NCBI GenBank assembly: GCA_027364495.1
Contig: DAHXPE010000273.1
Coordinates: forward strand, 1-5,114
Direction of reading: 5' to 3'
Length of the DNA: 5,114 bases
Source: Candidatus Heimdallarchaeota archaeon
Lineage (GTDB): Archaea; Asgardarchaeota; Heimdallarchaeia; Hodarchaeales; LC-3
Shown here: piece after piece, positions 1 to 5,114 of the stretch
Position numbering within the stretch: the stretch's first letter is position 1
Layout: every line of letters begins with the position of its first letter
Program-made: the position numbers and the translations under genes
Notes under the pieces: model-generated
What the model was told of the DNA's origin: nothing
Seen by the model: the letters and a program-made list of their open reading frames with translations, nothing else
The model's database searches: none

Positions 1-108
1 TTAATTTTTGACAAAATAAGATCTGTTTTCAGTAAGTAAATTGAAATTGGCTTTGAAACCTAAAATAAACTTCTTTTTCACTCATTTTTGATAAACAAAA
101 GAAAAATT

Positions 109-150
109 AAGGAGATATTAGGTGTGAAAGATTCAAAAAAGGAGATATTA
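109..150 (+). repeat. 12-bp direct repeat carrying two Shine-Dalgarno blocks
   Basis: The 12-mer AAGGAGATATTA occurs exactly at 109-120 and 139-150. The copies are 30 bp apart, which is ten codons. Each contains AGGAG followed, after exactly 9 nt, by a possible start codon in the same frame: GTG at 124 and TTG at 154. This AGGAG-9-start layout is the same as that of the two larger genes downstream. The repeat is directly visible. Its role as two alternative ribosome-binding sites is inference, and a chance short duplication remains possible. Confidence 0.6.
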
Positions 151-190
151 AAATTGGCCGGTATATCTCATAGTGAAATACTTCACACCT
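120..190 (+). repeat. Nested inverted repeats over the micro-ORF
   Basis: AGGTGTGAA at 120-128 is the perfect reverse complement of TTCACACCT at 182-190. Within it, GAGATAT at 142-148 pairs with ATATCTC at 163-169, leaving a 14-nt loop. The ATATCTC segment could instead pair with the first copy of the repeat at 112-118. In RNA the outer stem would bury the GTG start, and the inner stem would cover the second Shine-Dalgarno block, or the first in the alternative fold. This suggests a translation-controlling hairpin. A 9-bp match across a 53-nt gap is not rare in 5 kb, so chance cannot be excluded. Confidence 0.4.
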
Positions 191-201
191 TTATTAATTA
201 G
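124..201 (+). CDS. Putative micro-ORF, 25 aa, function unknown
   Basis: This short frame runs from GTG (124) to TAG (199-201) and encodes a 25-residue peptide beginning MKDSKKEILKLAGIS and ending HSEILHTFIN. The main support is translational: AAGGAG at 109-114 lies 9 nt before the GTG, matching the spacing at the two confident genes in this window. A second AGGAG (140-144) sits 9 nt before an in-frame TTG (154) that would give a 15-residue form. The peptide is basic at its start and could form an amphipathic helix. It has no signal peptide or membrane span, and I do not recognise it. It could be a small protein, a regulatory leader peptide, the N-terminal remnant of a decayed gene, or chance. 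The next gene starts more than 550 bp away, so control of that gene by attenuation is unlikely. Confidence 0.35.
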   Translation: MKDSKKEILKLAGISHSEILHTFIN

Positions 202-657
202 TTAATAACCTTCATAAATATAAATGTTCATATGTTAGAAAATTCTTCTATTTTCAAATTCAAGGTAAATCTGTTCTTTTCCAGCATGAATTTTTTTTAT
301 TCAAATAATGAACTTTAAGATTTTCGAAGGTAGGATCATGAAAATTATAATCAAAATAATTTTATCTTTCAAAAATGAAATACACTAAAAATTCTTTCAT
401 TTAAGTTTTAAAGATAATTTTACAGCTTAATTATTCCGCAGTTTCAAAATTTTCAATGGAAAGTAATTTAAAAAATTTCATTAATTTATATTTTTCCAAA
501 TTCGTGATTTTCTACTGAAGAATTATTTATGAATTGAGATACCAATCATTATATAACAATCGTTTGATAAGAAGTTTTTTTGACACAATTTACTTCCAGA
601 ATAATGAATTTAAAAAAAAAACACTACGAATGAGGATCCCCAAATTATCATAAATAA
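202..657. other. Long A+T-rich stretch with no supported gene
   Basis: No convincing gene is present on either strand. Homopolymer tracts are T8 at 291-298, T7 at 575-581 and A10 at 612-621. The T8 could end a transcript from the micro-ORF, since archaeal RNA polymerase stops at U-rich tracts. Two tiny frames (232-318, 28 codons; 338-388, 16 codons) were examined and not supported. No tRNA-like fold, CRISPR spacing or insertion-sequence ends were seen. Confidence 0.6.
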
Positions 658-700
658 TTTATATTTTAAAATTCTTTAGTAAATTAAGCAAGAATACGTT
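658..700 (+). promoter_or_regulatory. Probable promoter of the first FKBP-like gene
   Basis: A TATA-like box TTTATATT (658-665), preceded by an A-rich BRE-like stretch, starts 96 bp before the TTG start. The same box (TTTATGTT) lies exactly 96 bp before the start of the paralogous gene. The first 20 positions (658-677 against 1804-1823) agree at 17, and AAGAATA at 690-696 is also shared. From usual archaeal geometry (TATA about 25 bp before the start site), transcription would begin near 685-692 and leave a leader of about 65 nt. The start site is inferred. Confidence 0.5.
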
Positions 701-739
701 ATTAAGTTATATGATTAAATGGAACATATTTTTAAGAAT

Positions 740-744
740 AGGAG
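740..744 (+). promoter_or_regulatory. Ribosome-binding site fixing the TTG start
   Basis: AGGAG lies 9 nt before the TTG at 754 and complements the 3' end of archaeal 16S rRNA. It decides the start: the next in-frame ATG (781, residue 10) has no such motif and would remove the basic N-region of the signal peptide. The paralogue has the same motif at the same distance. Confidence 0.8.
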
Positions 745-753
745 CATTCATCT

Positions 754-1533
754 TTGAATAATCCAATAAAAAATAAACTCATGATTATAACTTTAGCACT
801 AATTTTAACGGTTAGTTTTATTTCAGTTAAACAAACAGTTGCTTATGATCAAACTCAGACCTGGACATCACAAGCAACTGGTTGTAACCCCGTTCAGGGA
901 AATATTGATCAACATGCAGGGAATATTTACTTAGGGTCTGGTACAACGGTTCCCCAGGCAGTATTAAATTACGATTCCTTAGCTAACGCTAGTATTTTAG
1001 AAGATTGGAAATCAAATATGATTGGTATGTATTTAAACCAATTTAAAAGTTTCATAATTCCTGCAGCACAAGGATATACGTCAGGGAACCTTACTGGAAA
1101 GGATTTATTTTTCGAGGTAAGAATTCTTGCAATAGTATTAGGTAATAGCCCTACTACTAGCAATAGTATTGTGGATATCCAATATTCAATATATACCAAT
1201 TGTAAAGTAGCATCAACAATTCCAAGCCAAACCGGAACATCTTCATCATCCTCAATGACAAATGGTACAGCAGGAACTAACAACAATGGTCCTCTAAGTT
1301 CATTTAATATATTTGTTATTGCCGGATTAGTAGGTGTAGTTATTATTTTGGCTGTTGGTTATTTTATTTACAATGGACATCGAAGAAATCTTGAAACTGA
1401 AAAAATCTTAAATGAGACAAGGAAAAAAGAAACAAAATCAATAAAAGCACTCAAAGATAGTTTGGACCCTCAAAATGCTCCAAAATCGAGTGCTCCAACG
1501 AAAAAAGTACCTCCATCTCGACGACGAAGATAA
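754..1533 (+). CDS. Membrane-anchored extracytoplasmic FKBP-like protein, copy 1
   Basis: This 259-aa protein is probably anchored in the cell membrane with its main domain outside. Residues 1-30 form a Sec signal peptide (basic start, hydrophobic 9-24, likely cut after Thr-Val-Ala30). Residues 31-152 are the ectodomain, with two cysteines (44 and 150) that could form a disulfide. Residues 153-183 are a Ser/Thr/Gly/Asn linker, 185-206 a membrane span, and 207-259 a basic tail ending PPSRRRR. Residues 80-127 resemble the second half of FKBP prolyl isomerases. Trp85 stands 7 residues before Met92 of the Gly-Met turn, Ile-Pro is at 102-103, Tyr108 is 16 after Met92, and Phe120-Glu-Val lies in GKDLFFEV. 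These spacings match Trp59, Tyr82 and Phe99 of human FKBP12. The loop after Tyr108 is short, and the usual N-terminal Phe-Asp is not evident, so activity is uncertain. Three N-glycosylation sequons (Asn78, Asn112, Asn170) lie outside. The next gene is its tandem paralogue. Confidence 0.8.
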   Translation: MNNPIKNKLMIITLALILTVSFISVKQTVAYDQTQTWTSQATGCNPVQGNIDQHAGNIYLGSGTTVPQAVLNYDSLANASILEDWKSNMIGMYLNQFKSFIIPAAQGYTSGNLTGKDLFFEVRILAIVLGNSPTTSNSIVDIQYSIYTNCKVASTIPSQTGTSSSSSMTNGTAGTNNNGPLSSFNIFVIAGLVGVVIILAVGYFIYNGHRRNLETEKILNETRKKETKSIKALKDSLDPQNAPKSSAPTKKVPPSRRRR

Positions 1534-1803
1534 CTAATGGCCATTGTTTAATTATTAAAACTAGTTTAACTCTTAATTAATAATTAGGAATTTTAAATAC
1601 TATCAAAATTAATTTACTGATAAGAAAATTAAATGAATGCACATTCGCTAATTAAACAATCTTGTTAATGAACTTTCTTTATAAATTCCCATCAATTTAT
1701 TGATTATTAATTCTTTTTTAGTATATTCTTAAAAATCAATAATAAATTATTTGCGTTTATCAAAAACTTTTTCAATTTTGTTATCCCAATTTCAATAAAT
1801 ATT
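1534..1803. other. Intergenic spacer between the paralogues
   Basis: With the following promoter and leader this makes a 366-bp gap without a gene. It opens with short palindromes just after the stop codon: AATGGCCATT (1536-1545) and AAACTAGTTT (1558-1567). A T6 run at 1714-1719 is the only terminator-like tract. There is no long T-run directly after the stop, unlike after the second copy, so read-through into the second copy is possible. No frame here is supported. Confidence 0.5.
1549..1586 (+). repeat. A:T-only hairpin after the first paralogue
   Basis: TAATTATTAA (1549-1558) is a perfect reverse complement of TTAATAATTA (1577-1586), with an 18-nt loop, starting 16 nt after the stop codon. 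It could be a 3'-end stabiliser. An all-A:T stem is weak and expected fairly often in such DNA, so this is offered only as a candidate. Confidence 0.25.
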
Positions 1804-1846
1804 TTTATGTTTTAAATTTCTTCAAAATATTAGTAAAGAATAAGTT
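1804..1846 (+). promoter_or_regulatory. Probable promoter of the second FKBP-like gene
   Basis: TTTATGTT (1804-1811) and the following TTAAA aligned with 658-677 mark the duplicated promoter, again 96 bp before the TTG. AAGAATA (1836-1842) followed by GTT two bases later matches the other copy and falls near the expected transcription start. Over all 96 upstream positions I count 60 matches with no gap. The TATA box has one G in place of A, so the two copies may differ in strength. Confidence 0.5.
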
Positions 1847-1885
1847 GCTCAGCACTTAAATCCGTATTAAACTTATTTTAACAAC

Positions 1886-1890
1886 AGGAG
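1886..1890 (+). promoter_or_regulatory. Ribosome-binding site fixing the TTG start of copy 2
   Basis: AGGAG ends 9 nt before the TTG at 1900, the same motif and spacing as in the first copy. The reading frame has no in-frame ATG near its beginning, so this site is what defines the start and gives a complete signal peptide. Confidence 0.8.
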
Positions 1891-1899
1891 TATTTATTA

Positions 1900-2688
1900 T
1901 TGAGTAAGTTCCTACACAAAAAACTCTTAATAACAATTATAGCATTAATTTTTACAGTAAGTATTTTTTCAATCCAACAGACTCTAGCTTATGATCCTTC
2001 AAAAAGTTGGCCTTCCCAGGCAACAGGTTGTAATCCCATACAAGGTAATATTGATCAAATGCTTAATGATGTGTATTTAGGTGCAGGTAATACACCTCCA
2101 CAATATATCCTAAATCAGGATCCAAACGCTAATTCACAATATTTACCAGCTTGGAAAGCAGATATGACCGGTATGGTGGTAGGACAATTTAAGAGTTTCA
2201 TCATTCCTGCGTCTCAAGCTTACCCGCCTTCATCTACGGATCCCATAGGTGGAAAGGATTTATTTTTCGAGGTTACCATTGTCAATATTCTTGTTGGAGG
2301 AAGTCCAACAACATCTAACAGTGTGATTGATCTTACCTACTCTCTTTACACTGATTGTCAAGTACAGAACTCTTATCCAATTCAAACTGGATCTGTGAGT
2401 AGCACAACATCAACAACATCTGATACATCTACTACCAAAGCAGCATCTCCTAATTATACTGGAATTATTCTAGGAGGTGGATTAGTTGGAGCGATTATTC
2501 TTTCATCTGTTGGTTTTATTATTTACAATGGTCGTAAACCTAATCTAAACACGGATAAAATAATCAGTAAAACCAGAACTAAAGAAACTCAATCTATTCG
2601 TTCACTGAAAGATAGTTTGAGTTCAGATACCGTTGTTAAAGCAAACACACAATCGAAAAAAGCCCCTCCATCAAGACGAAGAAGATAA
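1900..2688 (+). CDS. Membrane-anchored extracytoplasmic FKBP-like protein, copy 2
   Basis: This 262-aa protein is the tandem paralogue of the previous gene, roughly half identical over its whole length, with the same parts in the same order. It has a signal peptide 1-30 (cut likely after Thr-Leu-Ala30), ectodomain 31-155 with Cys44 and Cys153, a Ser/Thr-rich linker 156-186, a membrane span 188-209 and a basic tail 210-262 ending PPSRRRR. The FKBP-like core is kept: Trp85, Gly91-Met92, Ile102-Pro103, Tyr108 and Phe123-Glu-Val in GKDLFFEV, with a loop three residues longer than in copy 1 (PPSSTDPIG). Shared blocks outside the core are QATGCNP, QGNIDQ, SPTTSNS and a final strand ending YTDC. Only one glycosylation sequon (Asn185) is present, against three in copy 1. 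The likely role is as a surface folding factor or binding module. Enzyme activity cannot be judged because the N-terminal FKBP half is not recognisable. It has its own promoter and terminator, so it is probably a single-gene unit. Confidence 0.8.
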   Translation: MSKFLHKKLLITIIALIFTVSIFSIQQTLAYDPSKSWPSQATGCNPIQGNIDQMLNDVYLGAGNTPPQYILNQDPNANSQYLPAWKADMTGMVVGQFKSFIIPASQAYPPSSTDPIGGKDLFFEVTIVNILVGGSPTTSNSVIDLTYSLYTDCQVQNSYPIQTGSVSSTTSTTSDTSTTKAASPNYTGIILGGGLVGAIILSSVGFIIYNGRKPNLNTDKIISKTRTKETQSIRSLKDSLSSDTVVKANTQSKKAPPSRRRR

Positions 2689-2706
2689 TTGATAGTTTAC
2701 ATTCCT

Positions 2707-2730
2707 GTTTTTCTAATTTCTTTTTTTTTT
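2707..2730 (+). terminator. U-run terminator after copy 2
   Basis: A pyrimidine-rich stretch begins about 18 nt after the stop codon and ends in T10 at 2721-2730. It contains shorter runs (TTTTT, then TTTC) and no hairpin. Archaeal RNA polymerase is known to stop at such U-tracts without a stem. It probably separates the FKBP-like genes from the TPR gene. Confidence 0.6.
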
Positions 2731-2925
2731 ATATTTTAAATGAAATTTAATTTTATTATTGAAAAAGAGCGTTTTTACATAATTAATTTAAAGAAAAAAA
2801 TAAATTGTTCCTGAATTATAATTCATAATTTACTAATATTTTTATTGGATTAGAGTAATTCTATAATCAATCATCTCGCACAATCAATATTTTTTTGACC
2901 TTTGCTTATCTTATGTGAATTTCTT

Positions 2926-5070
2926 ATGCTTGCTATTGAATTGGATAATGCTATCCTTAAAGGTGAAAGATTAGTCTCTGCTGGTCAATTTGATAGTGCA
3001 ATTATTTATTTAAATAATTTAGTAGAGTATTTTTCAGATCCATTGGAAAAAATTTTTGTTGAGATTGAAATAGGCTGGTGTCTTGAAAATAAAGGGGATT
3101 TTGAGGAATCACAGGAACATTTTCTTAAAATATTAGAGCAGACACTTCTTTTACATGAAACCAAATATAATCAATTTGATATTCAAAAGGCTATAATAAC
3201 TACTTACCATGGTTTAACACGAGTAGACACAAGGCTAGAAAATATAGAATCAGCATTTCTTTGGGCTCAAAAAAGTATTGTAGAATCAGTCGTTACAAAA
3301 GATAAATATCTTATTGCATCTTCAAATTACTATTTAGCCTTAGTTCATTATTACCTTGGGCAATTTGATAAAATTTTCGAGTTATTAGATCAATCTATTA
3401 ATATTATAAGAGAAGCATCAGATCAAAAAATGATAGGTAAAATTCTCTTACTTTATGGAATCGCTTATCAAATGATTGGTGATCTTGATACTTCTTTAAA
3501 ATATTTTCATGAAACACTAAAAATTTATGAAGATCTAAATGATTATGGAAATATTTCAACCTGTTTAAACAATATGGCAGTAGTGTACAGGTTGAAAGGA
3601 GAGTATCAGATTTCTTTACGGCTATTAAAAAAAGTCGAAGTTATAGCTGAAGATCAAGGTAAATCACTGCTAGCTTATCACGTTGTTGATAATATTACAG
3701 AAATTTTATTGCTAACAGGAGAGATCAATTTAGCGCGTCAATCAGCACAAAAATTAGTTCAAATGGCAAGAGGATGTCATCTTCAAACACTTATTGGTAG
3801 AGCACTTGGTGTCTTGGCTCAAATTGAACAATATACAAATTTAGAAGTTGCTCGTGATTTATTTGAGGAAGCAATAATATTGCTCCAAACTTCTGAGATT
3901 GAGGTTGATTTAATTGACTGTGTTAATCGTTATCTTAAATTTTTAATTAAAGTAGAAGATTATGACATTGCCTTTGATTTATTAAATAAGTATGATAAAA
4001 TAATTGAAGAAAAACAGCTTTTTTTGTACAAATCTGATTTTTTACTCGTGAGAGGACTTATTGAAAGTAATAAAAACTTTAATCTTGGTTTAGCATCAGA
4101 TTATTATCAAAAATCCCTAGAAAATGCTAATTCAAGTCAATTATTTTCTTCTATAATAAAATCTTTTATTTATTTAGCAGAAAATGTCTTGGAACATTAC
4201 CAAATCAGACCAAATACGGAATTTTTACTGAAAGCAAAAGAATATATTTCAAATGCTTATGAATTGGCTTTTCAAAGAAATAATTATCCGGATATAGCAT
4301 CCATTAATTTAATTCGTTCATTGATTGCTGAGTTATCAGGTGAAATAGATAATGCATTAAAAGTATTAGATGATACGTTAGCATTAACGAGGAATAAGGG
4401 ACTTAGACTTCAAGAATCGCAAGCTAGAGCTTTACATTCGAAGATTTTGAACTATAAGGAAAAAAATAGGTATAATAGTCCAAATAATCTATTACCAGAA
4501 TTTGATTCATCAAAAGCAGTAATTTCCACAATTAGAATTTTTTATCATGAAGATTTTAGTCATATAATGCCATCAGAGCATCAACTAGCAATTGTGATAT
4601 ACTTTTTAACTGAATTAGGTCCAGAATATAAAATTGAGGATCTTTCTAGAGTTGCAAGATATGAATACAACCTAAACAAATCGACAATAGACGAAGTATT
4701 GTTATTAATGGGGAGTAGTTTTTCAATAACCGTAGGTCAAGGAAATAATTATCAAGAAGGGTTATTTGGACCATTACCAGTACCTAGAATACAAACAAAT
4801 TATGCCTTAGTTTTTAGTAAAAAATTAAACATTGAAGAACAAAATAAAAGGGATAAACCTACAATAAATAATCAGCAACAGTTCGGTTTCTTGTGTTTTT
4901 TATATCCCAAAGAATTTGATATTCTCTTTTTTGATAGAGAACTATTAAAGGAAGAGTTTTCGCAATTGATGGAAAATATTTATAGCCAATCAAAACCCCC
5001 AAATTTACCAAAATGGAAAAATCATCTTCTACAAAATTGCTTATATCCTAATTTGTACAATTATATATGA
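2926..5070 (+). CDS. Large TPR-solenoid protein with unassigned C-terminal domain
   Basis: The ATG start gives 714 aa, with no signal peptide or membrane span, so the protein is probably cytoplasmic. Residues 8 to about 510 are back-to-back helical hairpins of TPR type, about eleven units of 34-40 residues. The clearest are at 129-163 (NYYLALVHYYLGQFDKI), 169-203 (YGIAYQMIGDLDTSLKYF) and 209-243 (NNMAVVYRLKGEYQISL). TPR solenoids bind peptides or proteins, so a scaffold or sensor role is likely. After a polar linker (511-530), residues 531-690 look alpha/beta: a strand near 533-540, a helix 551-563, a Gly-Pro-rich turn (FGPLPVPR), a strand YALVF and a final strand-helix FGFLCFLYPKEFDILFF. I do not recognise this domain. 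The frame stays open upstream to a TTG at 2902 (8 more residues, hydrophobic, no Shine-Dalgarno). I prefer the ATG because GTGA (2915-2918) lies 7 nt before it and the TPR pattern starts directly. The gene follows a terminator, so it probably has its own promoter. Confidence 0.85.
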   Translation: MLAIELDNAILKGERLVSAGQFDSAIIYLNNLVEYFSDPLEKIFVEIEIGWCLENKGDFEESQEHFLKILEQTLLLHETKYNQFDIQKAIITTYHGLTRVDTRLENIESAFLWAQKSIVESVVTKDKYLIASSNYYLALVHYYLGQFDKIFELLDQSINIIREASDQKMIGKILLLYGIAYQMIGDLDTSLKYFHETLKIYEDLNDYGNISTCLNNMAVVYRLKGEYQISLRLLKKVEVIAEDQGKSLLAYHVVDNITEILLLTGEINLARQSAQKLVQMARGCHLQTLIGRALGVLAQIEQYTNLEVARDLFEEAIILLQTSEIEVDLIDCVNRYLKFLIKVEDYDIAFDLLNKYDKIIEEKQLFLYKSDFLLVRGLIESNKNFNLGLASDYYQKSLENANSSQLFSSIIKSFIYLAENVLEHYQIRPNTEFLLKAKEYISNAYELAFQRNNYPDIASINLIRSLIAELSGEIDNALKVLDDTLALTRNKGLRLQESQARALHSKILNYKEKNRYNSPNNLLPEFDSSKAVISTIRIFYHEDFSHIMPSEHQLAIVIYFLTELGPEYKIEDLSRVARYEYNLNKSTIDEVLLLMGSSFSITVGQGNNYQEGLFGPLPVPRIQTNYALVFSKKLNIEEQNKRDKPTINNQQQFGFLCFLYPKEFDILFFDRELLKEEFSQLMENIYSQSKPPNLPKWKNHLLQNCLYPNLYNYI

Positions 5071-5114
5071 GATAAATAATTCGTTTGCACAGCTTTAAGA
5101 AGATGATTTTTCCA

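Larger units (their letters stand above)
658..2688 (+). repeat. Tandem duplication of a promoter-gene cassette
   Basis: Units 658-1533 and 1804-2688 are related along their full length: promoter box, a 96-bp leader region without gaps, signal peptide, ectodomain, linker, membrane span and tail. Similarity fades after the stop codons. The units differ at about half of the amino acids, so the duplication is old. A 24-bp block over GKDLFFEV is nevertheless identical at every base (1095-1118 and 2250-2273). Confidence 0.75.

Noticed and set aside
1..39. Possible C-terminal end of an upstream gene (12 codons, LIFDKIRSVFSK, then TAA)
   Set aside because: Too short to support. A minus-strand frame of 26 codons (from GTG at 81 to TAA at 1) covers the same bases, and neither has further evidence.
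232..318. ATG frame of 28 codons
   Set aside because: It has no Shine-Dalgarno motif, and its Phe/Asn/Ser-rich composition is typical of translated A+T-rich spacer.
338..388. ATG frame of 16 codons (MKIIIKIILSF...) behind AAGG, suggestive of a decayed signal peptide
   Set aside because: No ectodomain, linker or tail remnant of the FKBP-like family follows in any frame, so a third degraded copy is not supported.
482..523. Possible third copy of the promoter (TAATTTATATTTT, then AAGAAT about 36 bp on)
   Set aside because: The match is A/T-only, no AGGAG or gene stands at the expected distance, and such strings are common in this background.
575..621. T7 and A10 tracts before the first gene
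   Set aside because: Homopolymers are expected in this composition, and no gene on either strand ends at a fitting distance.
969..1286. Open frame of 105 codons on the minus strand inside the first FKBP-like gene
   Set aside because: It is antisense to a well-supported gene whose + strand protein is conserved in the paralogue; there is no ribosome-binding site before it and it matches no known family.

Overview
The window is strongly A+T-rich, and every supported gene lies on the + strand. It looks archaeal. Two genes start with TTG behind an AGGAG Shine-Dalgarno motif, a pure U-run terminator follows one gene, and there are TATA-like promoter boxes. The two short proteins have a signal peptide, an extracytoplasmic domain, a Ser/Thr-rich linker, one membrane span and a basic tail ending in Arg-Arg-Arg-Arg. 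That architecture, beside a very large TPR protein, fits an Asgard archaeon (Heimdall/Hod/Loki-like). This placement is an inference from style; no marker gene is present.

Layout. Positions 1-657 are mostly non-coding. The exception is a compact element at 109-201: a 25-codon micro-ORF (GTG start) behind AAGGAG, an in-frame repeat of the same Shine-Dalgarno block, and inverted repeats that could hide the start region. Positions 658-1533 and 1804-2688 are two copies of one cassette (promoter, leader, gene), arranged head to tail. Their upstream 96 bp align without a gap, and the encoded proteins (259 and 262 aa) are roughly half identical. A T10 terminator follows the second copy. Positions 2926-5070 encode a TPR-solenoid protein of about 714 aa with an unassigned C-terminal alpha/beta domain. 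The last 44 bases hold nothing recognisable.

Function. The ectodomains of the paired proteins carry the second half of an FKBP (peptidyl-prolyl isomerase) fold. A Trp, the Gly-Met turn, Ile-Pro, a Tyr and a Phe-Glu-Val strand stand at FKBP spacing. The usual N-terminal FKBP strand with its Phe-Asp is not where it should be, and a similar-looking strand occurs after the core. The pair are therefore best read as membrane-anchored, outward-facing FKBP-like proteins, either folding factors or binding modules. The TPR protein is probably a cytoplasmic scaffold. A contact between it and the conserved basic tails is possible but unproven. Each gene seems to have its own promoter, so this is a cluster rather than a clear operon.
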